Positions 35,218 through 43,884 of a stretch of 64,000 nucleotides of DNA are shown in pieces. Source of the DNA: Thalassobius sp049116315 (GTDB lineage: Bacteria; Pseudomonadota; Alphaproteobacteria; Rhodobacterales; Rhodobacteraceae); assembly GCA_049116315.1 (NCBI GenBank), contig JAGDZD010000009.1:1-64000 (forward strand), given 5' to 3'. The position numbers and the translations under genes were made by a program. Positions within the stretch are counted from its first letter, which is position 1, and each line of letters begins with the position of its first letter. The notes beneath the pieces were generated by a model. That model made no database searches and was not told the DNA's origin. It worked only from the letters and a program-made list of their open reading frames with translations.

Positions 35218-36176
35218 CCTTTCCGTTTCCGGCGTGATCGCGGCATTGGCGCGTCATCAGCGGCATCGGGATCCAAGACATGGTAGTTGTCCGCATAAAA
35301 GACATTTTCCGACGCCGGACAGGCCTCATTCATCGCGTAGGCGGATGCGAAGTGATCGATGGTCAGATATTCATCACCCTGCTCAATCGCGAATTCCATA
35401 GCCAACAACAACAGTTCGATAGCCCGTCCAAAGCGATATCGCGCGCCATGGAAAATACGATCGATCAAGTCTGGCTCAACAGGTGGCTCCAACCCGACTC
35501 GACCGCAATAGTCCGCTAAAACAGCACGATACATGTCGCCATGAACAGTTTCGACCATCTCCGGTAGACCCATCGCCGTAAAGCGGCGTTTCACCTGCGC
35601 ATCGGAACGGATAACATCAGCCAAGTCCTCTGTACCGGACAAAACGACTGCGACAGCATTGTCGCCTTGCATGAGCGATTTCAAAGCGCGCAGGATTAGC
35701 CTCCGGTCAGCGCAAAAGAGATCCTGCGCCTCATCAATCCAAACCAACGCGGTCTCCAACATGCCGATCCTGTGTCGGAACATCTGCCAAAGGGACCAAG
35801 ATTCCTGACGCGGGTTTGCACCCTCAAATCCCGTCTCTTCCAGCAGGGCCAACACCATGCTCTTGAAAGTAGCAGGACTCGGAACTGGACAAGCAATCAC
35901 CGGGCGCGTGTCGACAGAGCGCTCGAGCACCTCGCCCATCTTGCTCAATGTGCGATCCATGAGGTGGGATTTGCCACTGCCGGGTGCACCGACCAACATC
36001 ATCCCGCGGGTCTCACCGGTCCGCGTCAACCGGCGCGCTTGGGGGAGTAATCTCCCCTCCTCATCCCGCGCCAGAAGCCGCTTGACATGCATTGTTGCCT
36101 CGCCATCCAAATCAAGTCCAATGTGGAGGTCCCGCACTGCGTCCAACGCCGCCTCTTTTGATACGAAATCCTTCAT
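35214..36176 (-). CDS. tnsC: TnsC/TniB-like AAA+ ATPase of the transposon
   Basis: A 320-aa AAA+ protein with Walker A GAPGSGKS (63-70), Walker B LVWIDEA (144-150), sensor-1-like VVLSGTEDL and VKRRFTAMGLP with an Arg finger candidate. The form matches the TniB/TnsC group, which forms ATP-dependent filaments on DNA and connects target selector to transposase. A strong GAGGAGG ribosome site lies at the end of tnsB, three bp before the ATG region, so the two are coupled. Confidence 0.92.
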   Translation of the reverse strand: MKDFVSKEAALDAVRDLHIGLDLDGEATMHVKRLLARDEEGRLLPQARRLTRTGETRGMMLVGAPGSGKSHLMDRTLSKMGEVLERSVDTRPVIACPVPSPATFKSMVLALLEETGFEGANPRQESWSLWQMFRHRIGMLETALVWIDEAQDLFCADRRLILRALKSLMQGDNAVAVVLSGTEDLADVIRSDAQVKRRFTAMGLPEMVETVHGDMYRAVLADYCGRVGLEPPVEPDLIDRIFHGARYRFGRAIELLLLAMEFAIEQGDEYLTIDHFASAYAMNEACPASENVFYADNYHVLDPDAADDAPMPRSRRKRKG

Positions 36177-36178
36177 GA

Positions 36179-38389
36179 TTAGTCCTCCTCGACTGTAAAG
36201 TTGGATGGTTTCTTGGGCAGATCAGACGACGCAAAAGATTTGCCCTTCTTGGTGGGGCGAGCTTGCATAGGCGCTCCTGTCAGTTCCTCGACAGTCGGAA
36301 TCTCGCTCCCCAATGTGCCCTTCAGTTGTGTGGGCTCTTTGCGCTCAAAGAACTCGATGCCGGCCAGTAAGTTAGTCTCAGCATGTGCCATGCGTTCTTC
36401 GGACCAATCCTGAAGGTTTAGGCTGGAAGCCAGTTTAGCCTGCTCATTTCGTGCAGCGATCGCTTTGATAGCCTCCCGCACAGCTACGCTGTCCATACGG
36501 TTCGCATTTGGGTTCGCCGATTTTGTGTGACGCACTGCGGTCAACCACGTTTGCGCTGCGACACCGTTGAGAGAGCTGTCCAAAGCTGGGATTTCAAACC
36601 ATGCCTTCCCAATACGCACCGAGATCGCGCCGATGTCTTTAGGATGCCAACGCACATCAACCTCGTGCGGGCCTTTACGGCGCATGTGTTCTTGCAGAGC
36701 TTCTGATTGATACCGAACACCAAGGATTGTGATACCTGTCTTGGCGAGCTTGTACTGCCGTTCTTGGCCGAAACACAGGCGCATCATTTCCATATCTGGC
36801 GATGACGGCACTCCATATTCCTGAGACAACCGACGCCATGCTTTTACAGGAGTCTCACCATCTAATCCGCCGTGCGGCGTGTTGTGATAAATGTCGGTCA
36901 CCCAACGGATCAATGCGAAGGCGAAATCATCCAAGGTTAGGGCAGCGCGCGCCTCGGGGTCAGCATCACCTTTTTCCACGATGCTATTGAAAGTATGGCC
37001 CGACAGTCGTGGCGCAAAGTCAGTAGCAAAGGTTCTGAATACTCGTTCAATCGTACCACGGTTTTCGGGGACACCATTCATGGCCATTTCCCACATGACC
37101 CCAAGATCATTCACGGCCATGCGAAATCGTTGCGATTTAAAGGCGGCCCCGCCGTCGAAAACAATTAGTTCCGGCGTACCGTGCATGTCCCAAGAGGTCA
37201 GCGCTCCGACGGCATCGCTCCATGCACCCTTGTTGGTCGTAATCATTTCCAGAAGCTGAACCGCAGCCTCACTCCCAGGATTGCGGCTCAAGACCATCCC
37301 TACAATACAACGCGTCGCGCAACAGATCGCAGCTGTCAGGGTCCAGCGTCCAAGCTTCTTGCGCAACTTGGGATCATCCAAGTCTTGTTCGTCTTCAACG
37401 TAGAGCCCCAAAGACCTCTTATCTTCATCTGACATCAACGCATACATGCCGGTGTTTGTCATGAAAGTGATGACGTCCACGGTCCATTCGTCGATTTCCA
37501 CCCGCTCCAGTGGGCGCGTCACCGAAATGCCATTGATGACCGGCCGGAATTTCTTACGCGCAGCTGCCTCACCATTGCGTGCCAATTCAACCTGGTAAGG
37601 ATCAAGAGCTCGGATTGCACGGCGCACAGTTTCACGGCTCGGAACGATCAGAGGGTGCAGGTTTTTTGCTTTTCGCTCTTCATTGCGTTTCTCGAAACCC
37701 AACACGACATCTTCATGAACCTGCTCGATCGACGGTCTTTCGGGCGAAAGGTATTTACGCACCTCCTTCATCATCAGACCCGACGCCTCTGGCCCAAGAT
37801 TACTTGCCCGATTACCCCGGCTATCAATCCGATCAACCAAACCGCTACGACCAAATTCATTCACTGCGGCGAGCCACCGGCGCAATGTGCGAGGAGCCGG
37901 TGGCTGACTGAAATCTTCCGTCTTGGGCGGCTTGGCTTTCCCGCTCGGGTTCAGGTTGTCGACCAACCCCATAGCGCGTCCCATGAGCATGTGAACATTC
38001 GCCTTGATGGAAACATCAGTGAAGCTCATCAGACCTTCACTACGCATCTCCAGCGCTGCCTGAACGTATGCCTCTCGCTTACTCAGGCGTGTTTTTACGC
38101 CAGCCGATAGGCCGCCGTAGGCAGTACTAGCGTGCAATTTACGTTTCGCCGCATACTCAGGGTCAAAGTAACCACGTTCCACGCGGACACGATGCGCGTT
38201 GGTCAACCGCTGCATGTCCTCATGGCCGAATTGATGGGCCAACTGGGTTTCATCATCGCGGAGGAAGACGAAGCCAACTTCAGTTTCCTGATGAAGACAA
38301 TAGCTAACACCTTCGATGGTTACGCGATCAAATTTGGTGATTGCCAAACGGACGTTCTGGGAGAATTGTGTGGGGTTTGAAAGATCCAT
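36179..38389 (-). CDS. tnsB: TnsB/TniA-like DDE transposase
   Basis: A 736-aa Mu/TnsB-family integrase. The start is placed at 38389, where AAAGGA is well spaced; an ATG 21 bp upstream is the alternative. N-terminal helix-turn-helix DNA-binding domains (~100-260) are followed by the RNase H-like core with Asp300 (EIDEWTVD), Asp412 (IVFDGGAAF) and Glu448 (ENRGTIERVF). The D-x35-E spacing is intact. A beta-barrel domain follows (GVRYQSEAL...EVDVRWHPKDIGAISV). The C-terminal Lys/Pro-rich tail probably contacts TnsC. It should cut and join the 3' ends at the TGT termini. Confidence 0.94.
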   Translation of the reverse strand: MDLSNPTQFSQNVRLAITKFDRVTIEGVSYCLHQETEVGFVFLRDDETQLAHQFGHEDMQRLTNAHRVRVERGYFDPEYAAKRKLHASTAYGGLSAGVKTRLSKREAYVQAALEMRSEGLMSFTDVSIKANVHMLMGRAMGLVDNLNPSGKAKPPKTEDFSQPPAPRTLRRWLAAVNEFGRSGLVDRIDSRGNRASNLGPEASGLMMKEVRKYLSPERPSIEQVHEDVVLGFEKRNEERKAKNLHPLIVPSRETVRRAIRALDPYQVELARNGEAAARKKFRPVINGISVTRPLERVEIDEWTVDVITFMTNTGMYALMSDEDKRSLGLYVEDEQDLDDPKLRKKLGRWTLTAAICCATRCIVGMVLSRNPGSEAAVQLLEMITTNKGAWSDAVGALTSWDMHGTPELIVFDGGAAFKSQRFRMAVNDLGVMWEMAMNGVPENRGTIERVFRTFATDFAPRLSGHTFNSIVEKGDADPEARAALTLDDFAFALIRWVTDIYHNTPHGGLDGETPVKAWRRLSQEYGVPSSPDMEMMRLCFGQERQYKLAKTGITILGVRYQSEALQEHMRRKGPHEVDVRWHPKDIGAISVRIGKAWFEIPALDSSLNGVAAQTWLTAVRHTKSANPNANRMDSVAVREAIKAIAARNEQAKLASSLNLQDWSEERMAHAETNLLAGIEFFERKEPTQLKGTLGSEIPTVEELTGAPMQARPTKKGKSFASSDLPKKPSNFTVEED

Positions 38390-38518
38390 GATTATTCCTT
38401 TCAATGGCATGGAGGTACCGTTCCGAGGCGAAGCAGCCTCGGTCGGGAACGAGAAAAAGGGGGAAAGAGATCGGCCGGAGCTTTGTCAGCGTGTCAGGCC
38501 AATCTCAAGGGTTTGGGC

Positions 38519-39196
38519 TCAGATGGTGTTGGCCCTAAAAACCTCAGAGGAACGCTCGATGCGTTCATTCCGAACCATCTGAAGGTGGCCAGATTTGATG
38601 AGACGAACCGCTGCCCGAAAGCCCATACCGTCAAGGCCGGACTCGTTAACCAGATCACCAATCGTCGTCACACCAACTGACGCGCCTGCGACATCCTGCA
38701 TGACAGGATCTGCAAAGCAGTCTGGGCGACGCACAGCATGGAACAGTTCGGCATTGAACAACTCGACCGGACAGACATCCTGTTCCGTGAACACTACGAA
38801 ACCATCCAAGAAACATTGGTGGATAGCCTGCTCTTTGATACGTGCGAGTTTCGCGAGATACTCAGGGCTGACCCGACTAGAGGGGCGAACAGCATAGCCG
38901 ACAACATCTCCGTCAATCTGCGTCGCCACAAGGTCGATGTAATGCGTGTGGTACTCGCCGTGCTCATCATACCAATCGAACGAAACCTGCCCGTTGAGAT
39001 CAAGCGTCGAGGAACTTGCCAGAAGTAGCAAAGCCGCATTCTTCTCGAGATGGCTTTCAAGGCCTAGGCGAACACCATGATCACCACCGATAACAGCGCC
39101 ACCGGTAAAATGTCGTTTTGACCCAACTTGGGTGTCACGATCACCACGGCTAGCTTCAGGAAGGCGTGTGCCGCCAGAGTGGAAAGGATAGGACAT
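38519..39196 (-). CDS. tnsA: TnsA-like endonuclease subunit with altered catalytic motif
   Basis: A 225-aa protein matching the TnsA N-terminal nuclease order: Glu47/Glu51 in LESHLEKNAALLLL, then FDWYDEHGEYHTHYIDLVA with the metal Asp (Asp88). The strand that normally ends Glu/Gln-x-Lys (EVKP-like) reads YAVRP, so the first residue is lost and Lys is Arg. The C-terminal half has a winged-helix-like region. TnsA cuts the 5' strands so that Tn7 moves by cut-and-paste; weakened cutting would favour cointegrates. It is first in tnsA-tnsB-tnsC-tniQ. Assignment is by motif and position. Confidence 0.8.
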   Translation of the reverse strand: MSYPFHSGGTRLPEASRGDRDTQVGSKRHFTGGAVIGGDHGVRLGLESHLEKNAALLLLASSSTLDLNGQVSFDWYDEHGEYHTHYIDLVATQIDGDVVGYAVRPSSRVSPEYLAKLARIKEQAIHQCFLDGFVVFTEQDVCPVELFNAELFHAVRRPDCFADPVMQDVAGASVGVTTIGDLVNESGLDGMGFRAAVRLIKSGHLQMVRNERIERSSEVFRANTI

Positions 39197-39318
39197 ATTT
39201 CTGTCTTTCTATTGAGTGGGGTCGCGCCCCAAAATTCTTGAAAAGAAAGATCTCGCCAGGCAGCCATCCGCTTGTTCGCAAAACGTCCTCTTAGAACGGC
39301 GATGTCTACTGCAGGCAC
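39064..39318 (-). CDS. Possible 84-codon leader ORF overlapping tnsA
   Basis: A GTG start at 39318 is preceded by a near-ideal GGAGGAGG site, far stronger than the one before the tnsA ATG (39196). The frame runs 84 codons and overlaps tnsA by 133 bp in another frame. It may be a translated leader coupling into tnsA, or show that the tnsA N-terminus was altered by a frameshift. No family recognised. Confidence 0.35.
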   Translation of the reverse strand: MPAVDIAVLRGRFANKRMAAWRDLSFQEFWGATPLNRKTEICPILSTLAAHAFLKLAVVIVTPKLGQNDILPVALLSVVIMVFA

Positions 39319-39656
39319 ACCTCCTCCGTTGCCATCAAACGATGACTTGGAACGAGATCAGGATTGTTTGAAAAACCGATGTCCTTGAAATGGGCCCTCA
39401 TACGTGGTACCCAGTTCTTGCTTATTTGAAGGCTTCGGTCTTTCTGGAATTTTCGCGATCTGTTGGCGCAGGTCGCGTTTTTCTTTTTTAGGGTTCGGTC
39501 ATATTCGTTCCTTTTTCGTTGTTTCGGTTCATACCAAGAAGTTGCGTTAACGATAGCGTGCGAATGGCACCTCGTGAACTATTTTAATTATTACAATCAG
39601 ACACTTAGGAACCGACCGCAGTTTTCATATTCGCACCCAATCTCCCGCAACACGTT
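39319..39656. other. Non-coding region upstream of the tns operon
   Basis: About 340 bp, AT-rich with T-runs near 39478-39520. It should hold the tns promoter (minus strand). No clear operator or gene seen. Confidence 0.4.
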
Positions 39657-39989
39657 GTGGTCATGGATATTAGATTTCTAAATCTATGGTCGCCACGACG
39701 TCGTCAGCTCAGATTGCAACTTGCGAAAAACCCAAATCCAAATTCCCACGATAATTTTCCTCAAAGGAGCATTATCGATTTCGATCAAAATCCTGGGCCA
39801 AACGGGTTCCGATTCGGTACCACCAACCGCTGTCGTGATGCGAAGTTTCGTCAGGCTGACCACGTATTGATGGCCATCGATATGGTGAGAATGAAAAAAC
39901 ACGAGTATCGCTTTCGGGCAGTTCTACGAAACCGACGCACTGGAATACGCGTCGAAATTACCTGGTTAGGTTATTCGTATGAGCTGTGA
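39657..39989 (+). CDS. Small hypothetical protein in the transposon
   Basis: A 110-codon frame starting with GTG (or ATG at 39663). The translation is basic, with a C-terminal half rich in Arg/Lys and aromatic residues (MKKHEYRFRAVLRNRRTGIRVEITW). I recognise no domain. Support is modest: the frame is followed 64 bp later by a perfect hairpin. It may be a small DNA-binding protein or a chance frame. Confidence 0.35.
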   Translation: MVMDIRFLNLWSPRRRQLRLQLAKNPNPNSHDNFPQRSIIDFDQNPGPNGFRFGTTNRCRDAKFRQADHVLMAIDMVRMKKHEYRFRAVLRNRRTGIRVEITWLGYSYEL

Positions 39990-40052
39990 AGCGATATGAT
40001 GTGTTGTGTTTGTCATGGAATGAGGTGTGGAGGAATGATCGGCCGGAGACAA

Positions 40053-40076
40053 GGCAAACCGCGGGAGCGGTTTGCC
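40053..40076. repeat. Perfect 10-bp hairpin, possible terminator
   Basis: GGCAAACCGC and its exact complement flank a GGGA loop; a short ATCTTTC follows. It could end the small ORF at 39657-39989. Confidence 0.6.
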
Positions 40077-40164
40077 ATCTTTCACTCTACCGTGGCGTGT
40101 TCGACACAGGTTGGCACAATATTTTGATTAGGAATTGCGGCCTATTGATCAACTGATTAAACGC

Positions 40165-40217
40165 CTCCCTATCGGATTGGGAGAGCTTGCTCGACCAACG
40201 AGTTCACCGATAGGGAG
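40165..40217. repeat. 11-bp inverted repeat enclosing a structured 31-nt loop
   Basis: CTCCCTATCGG (40165-40175) and CCGATAGGGAG (40207-40217) pair perfectly; the enclosed 31 nt contain a small GAGC-TT-GCTC hairpin. The whole can fold as a branched stem. Function unknown. Confidence 0.6.
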
Positions 40218-40406
40218 AAGCACCCAAGTCATGTCAGAAGGGGGTTTCTGGTGATTTTTTCCGGAAAATTTATTTCCCAAACGGTCTTGAAACTTACTTC
40301 CGTAGGCTCCAAAGAGGCAGGCTTTTCTGCTGTCTAGTGCTATTCACAATGTATATTAAAGGTAACCGTTGCAATCGCCCCCTTATAGGCCATCTTCTGT
40401 TGACAG

Positions 40407-40452
40407 TTTTTGTTCGCCCTATTGGCCTTACGTCCAATAGGGCGAACAAAAA
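40407..40452. repeat. 19-bp perfect inverted repeat with 8-bp spacer
   Basis: TTTTTGTTCGCCCTATTGG is followed after CCTTACGT by its exact reverse complement. The T-run is on the 5' side and the A-run on the 3' side of both strands, opposite to an intrinsic terminator. A protein-binding or recombination site, or a structured RNA, is more likely. Confidence 0.75.
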
Positions 40453-40641
40453 ATCGATGTTTTCGGCCCAAAGCTGCCGTTGGTCGCTCCTATCGCTGCT
40501 GCATTTCAGCTTCCCCGAAGCAGACATTACCCCATTAGCGCAACATTTTGACGTGCGGGATGGCGACATCACGGACAAAGCACCAATTCGCTGCGTTTGC
40601 ACAGATGTCAGCTTAGGCACAGTCACAAACGCGAAGCCGTT

Positions 40642-41421
40642 TCAATTCCTCAGTCTTTCGCTGGCTGCGAACACTGCAGACAACCATGCCCGTGAGAGCG
40701 CACGATTGCCAGAGTGGTCGCCATCCGGAACAACGATGAGTTCATGCGAAATATCCAAACGTTTGAGGTGATCCACATAACTTTGGCTGAGGGATGTCGG
40801 TGTGATCGTATCGTCAGAGCCAGAAATTACGGTGACGTGTGCTTGCGTTGAGGGGCTCATCTCCATAGGTGAAACGGACCGTACTAGTGTTCTGTCTGGC
40901 CATTGAGGATTTAGGTCTTGCCACAAATCAAGGTCACAGGGACAGGCCACCAAGATAACCTGTTCCGCAACCGCCTGACCGAAAGACAGAGCAAGCGCCA
41001 ACTGCGCCGCTCCGCCCGAATGCCCGATGGCCAAGACCGGTTTATCTTTACCAATACGTTCCAGATTCCGGGCAATAAGTTGTGCACTTTCAGTGGTATA
41101 CTGGTCTCTTCGCCCAAAATTATCTCCCGGGCTTTGACGGCCCCAAGGATCTTTGTACCCGGGTCGGAGCAGCATATGTACGGTTGCCTCGGGCATGCGG
41201 CGCGCGATATCCGCACCGAAGGCAAAGTAAGCCAACGGGTCACCACCACCGCCTTCATCCCCATGCAACATGACGATTGCCAATTCAGTCCCCGTACCAA
41301 GTTGCAGACCATCCAATATTTCCTCGGCGCACGCTTGAGCCCCAAAAGAAACAACGCAACCGATGAAGACGTACAAAAATCGGCGGACTTGTTTCCCGCA
41401 TAAGGCTAAAAGTTCTTTCAT
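40642..41421 (-). CDS. Exported alpha/beta hydrolase (cargo)
   Basis: 259 aa from the ATG at 41421; an upstream start at 41463 would bury the signal. A hydrophobic N-terminal segment (FLYVFIGCVVSFGAQACA) looks like a Sec signal. The fold is that of dienelactone-hydrolase/carboxylesterase-like proteins: oxyanion loop MLHGDEGGGGDP, nucleophile Ser135 in AIGHSGGAA, Asp in VISGSDDT and His in VPDGDHSGN complete the triad. A periplasmic hydrolase is unusual beside a nuclease and a defence-type system; it may be a passenger. Confidence 0.8.
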   Translation of the reverse strand: MKELLALCGKQVRRFLYVFIGCVVSFGAQACAEEILDGLQLGTGTELAIVMLHGDEGGGGDPLAYFAFGADIARRMPEATVHMLLRPGYKDPWGRQSPGDNFGRRDQYTTESAQLIARNLERIGKDKPVLAIGHSGGAAQLALALSFGQAVAEQVILVACPCDLDLWQDLNPQWPDRTLVRSVSPMEMSPSTQAHVTVISGSDDTITPTSLSQSYVDHLKRLDISHELIVVPDGDHSGNRALSRAWLSAVFAASERLRN

Positions 41422-41828
41422 GAGGTATCGGCCTTCCCTATTCGCGACAATCAAAGCCGACATTCGCCGCTGCGCAGCAACAATGCAAGGTGGGCTCTAA
41501 CCCAACGCTCGCTGCACTTGTATCAGAGCACGAACAGATTTTCACCCTGAGCGCCCGCTTTCTTATGGCACTTTATGCGATTTCGCAGATGCAGCGAACA
41601 ACCGCTTTCCGCCCTAGGTGTCGACTACCTCTTCCGGCCCATAGCGTACCTCCCCTGGGGCTTTACAGTACAGCTGGGTAGTTCGTTATTCCGGACCTTC
41701 TCTGCGCATGCTAGATCAGATGACCGACGAGCTCATGGTTGCAGGGCATCCAGGCGGAACTCAGCATTTCGACGACGGTAATGGCTGAACCGAAAGACTA
41801 TGCCGCCAATCATTGCGCCGCATCGAAC
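41422..41828. other. Intergenic region with a possible gene remnant
   Basis: About 400 bp without an intact gene. A plus-strand frame ending at 41788 reads as a plausible protein tail (RTSPGALQYSWVVRY, then MLDQMTDELMVAGHPGG) but is interrupted by a stop at about 41643. It may be the 3' end of a decayed gene; the family is not recognised. Confidence 0.3.
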
Positions 41829-42521
41829 TTAGTAACTTCGGCCATGACGATAACGGCGCGAGGGCGGCTTTCCGAATTGGACGACTGGCAAGGGTTCTCC
41901 GTCGATTATTGACTTGGAAAATCCAGTCTTAGGAAAGTCGAATAGGTATCGATTGTGACCTTGAGCCGCCGTCAGTAGGCACAGGTTGTCACCACCATAG
42001 TCAAAACCAACAATCCGGCCAAGCGATCCCCATTCCTTTAGAAGCCGTGTTTCCGTGTGATGAACCGTGTAGATGTCGACCCCGTCTAAACGGTCTGGGT
42101 AATTGTACTCTAACATCTGGGCATATTGCGCTAGGTCAGTAGGTCGACGTGTTGCATCTATGATCCAGATTACTTGATCATAAAATTTGGTTCGTTTGAC
42201 CACTTCTTCGAGCTTTATCGCGGAATGCTGGAATTCAATTGTAAGGCCGTATGGGGTCTTAATGTCCGCGATATGTAGCTCGCCATGTGCATCGCGCGCA
42301 GGTATTTCTTGCCAATCGGATGGAAATTGGTTCTTCCAAGACCGATGCCATTCGGTCTCGTTCTCCCACCATTGATCACAGTGGCGTCGCCCCCTGTGCG
42401 CCCAATGCCATATCTTCTTGCTGCCACAGCGGGCCAGCATTTCTGCTCCGCAGCCGGGGCAGGTGCCTGCAGCTTTGGGTGTTGCTTCGATACGTTGACT
42501 GTTTGAGAGAGCATAGCGCAT
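41829..42521 (-). CDS. CoiA-like nuclease-fold protein (cargo)
   Basis: A 230-aa CoiA-family protein. The N-terminal zinc-ribbon-like motif has Cys21-x2-Cys24 and Cys32/His residues (CPGCGAEMLARCGSKKIWHWAHRG). The PD-(D/E)xK-like core has Glu57 in ETEWHRSWK, Asp86 in HIADIKTP and Glu96-x-Gln98 in LTIEFQHS. CoiA is known from competence in Gram-positives, but homologues are scattered on mobile islands where a DNA-processing or defence role is suspected. It is divergent from the ABC-3C genes across a 139-bp region, so shared control is possible. Confidence 0.8.
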   Translation of the reverse strand: MRYALSNSQRIEATPKAAGTCPGCGAEMLARCGSKKIWHWAHRGRRHCDQWWENETEWHRSWKNQFPSDWQEIPARDAHGELHIADIKTPYGLTIEFQHSAIKLEEVVKRTKFYDQVIWIIDATRRPTDLAQYAQMLEYNYPDRLDGVDIYTVHHTETRLLKEWGSLGRIVGFDYGGDNLCLLTAAQGHNRYLFDFPKTGFSKSIIDGEPLPVVQFGKPPSRRYRHGRSY

Positions 42522-42660
42522 TATCGGTAGATAGATATTTAGTGACGAAATTCCAAGAGGCTATGGAACTTCTCTTATCTCCCTCTGATTACTTATTGCT
42601 TGAATACTTAAACTCAAGCGTGCACTTTAAAATCAATGAATGTTTCTGGGCGAATATCGA

Positions 42661-43884
42661 ATGAATGTTAAATTGGCGAGTTCCGTGCACGACGCAACCG
42701 CATCTGCAGTGGGATTTCGATATCAAGAACGTTTTGCTCTGTTGGAACTATTCGACACGAAGGATGACGAGGCTGCAGTTGCTATTGAAGCTCTGGACGA
42801 TGTTCAGCTTAATGCAAACGGCACTGACATACTTGAACAGCTTAAACATTCGTTTGCGAAGCAACCAGCGCCGATTGATATCAAATCTACCAACCTTTGG
42901 ACAACGCTGAGAATTTGGGCAGGTCTACTAACTTCCATTGACATATCTAGTACCAGATTTGCGTTGATAACCGTTGCGCCCCTGGCACAAGGTTCGCTGT
43001 TGGAGTGTTTGCAAACGGTAGGTTCGGATCGCTCTGGACTGCAGAGCGCGCTTGTTTCGGAGGCCCAACGTGTCTTGGAAGAAGTGAAAGCGGCAGAATT
43101 AGCAGGCAAACGCAAAACCCACGCAAAAAGGTTGCCCGGCGCGAAAGCGTATTTGTCTCTCTCCGATAAGGAAAGGGAAGAGTTGCTTTCTAAGATTGCG
43201 CTACGTTCCGATGCGCCAAGAATAGACGAATTGGAGATGATGCTCGCACAGCGGCTGGACACGTATCCAGCACCTCAAAGAGAGACACTGTCACGAAAGA
43301 TCTATGAGTGGTGGGATCGTCAGGTTTTGCTCTCATTTGAAAACAAAAGAGATCGCTTCATCGCCCGCCATGAAATTTTGGAGCAGTTGTCGGAGGCCAG
43401 TGCGATGCTCCACTCTGAGACATTGATGGATAGCTTCAGCAGCAAACAGCCTCCTGCAGTGTTTCATACCAATGAAATGCTGGCAAAGCAGTGTGATTTG
43501 GTTGGGGCGAAACCTGCTATGTTAAGACGCGCGCGCATCTCCGAGTGGCAAGCTCGCAATCAACGCTCCGAATGGTCAAAAGAAGCTCCGTCAAAACACA
43601 GCAAGATAGTTGCTTATGATGAAAAACTTGTTTTGGAGTGGGAATATCAGCACGAGACCGCATGTGAGAAGATGATCGCAGGTGATGAAATATCTCAAAA
43701 ATCTGAGGGGCTAAATGTACTAAAATGGGCGTTAGAAGATGCTGCCGCAGAAGTTGGCAGTATCGAAAGTACCATAACATCTCCCTTCTATGTCCGCGGA
43801 AGCTATCAGGTTCTATCCATTCAGGGTCGTGTTGGGTGGCATCCTGAGTACATTGACAGATTGGACTTCAAAAATGACGACTAG
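42661..43884 (+). CDS. ABC-3C system component with Cap4/Mrr-like nuclease N-terminus
   Basis: 407 aa from the ATG at 42661. The N-terminus GFRYQERFALLELF...AIEALDDVQLNANGTDILEQLKHS is the DUF4297/Cap4-like restriction-nuclease pattern, with Glu43, Asp46/47 and Gln60-x-Lys62 forming a plausible PD-(D/E)xK site. A long helical middle (EVKAAELAGKRKTHAKRLPG...) precedes a C-terminal domain that I cannot classify. It should be the effector of the three-gene set, activated through the ATPase at 44359. It overlaps the middle component by 11 bp. Its base composition is visibly more AT-rich than the surrounding chromosome. Confidence 0.75.
   Translation: MNVKLASSVHDATASAVGFRYQERFALLELFDTKDDEAAVAIEALDDVQLNANGTDILEQLKHSFAKQPAPIDIKSTNLWTTLRIWAGLLTSIDISSTRFALITVAPLAQGSLLECLQTVGSDRSGLQSALVSEAQRVLEEVKAAELAGKRKTHAKRLPGAKAYLSLSDKEREELLSKIALRSDAPRIDELEMMLAQRLDTYPAPQRETLSRKIYEWWDRQVLLSFENKRDRFIARHEILEQLSEASAMLHSETLMDSFSSKQPPAVFHTNEMLAKQCDLVGAKPAMLRRARISEWQARNQRSEWSKEAPSKHSKIVAYDEKLVLEWEYQHETACEKMIAGDEISQKSEGLNVLKWALEDAAAEVGSIESTITSPFYVRGSYQVLSIQGRVGWHPEYIDRLDFKNDD

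Noticed and set aside
40407..40452. 19-bp hairpin as intrinsic terminator
   Set aside because: The A/T runs are arranged T-stem-A on both strands, the opposite of stem followed by U-tract.
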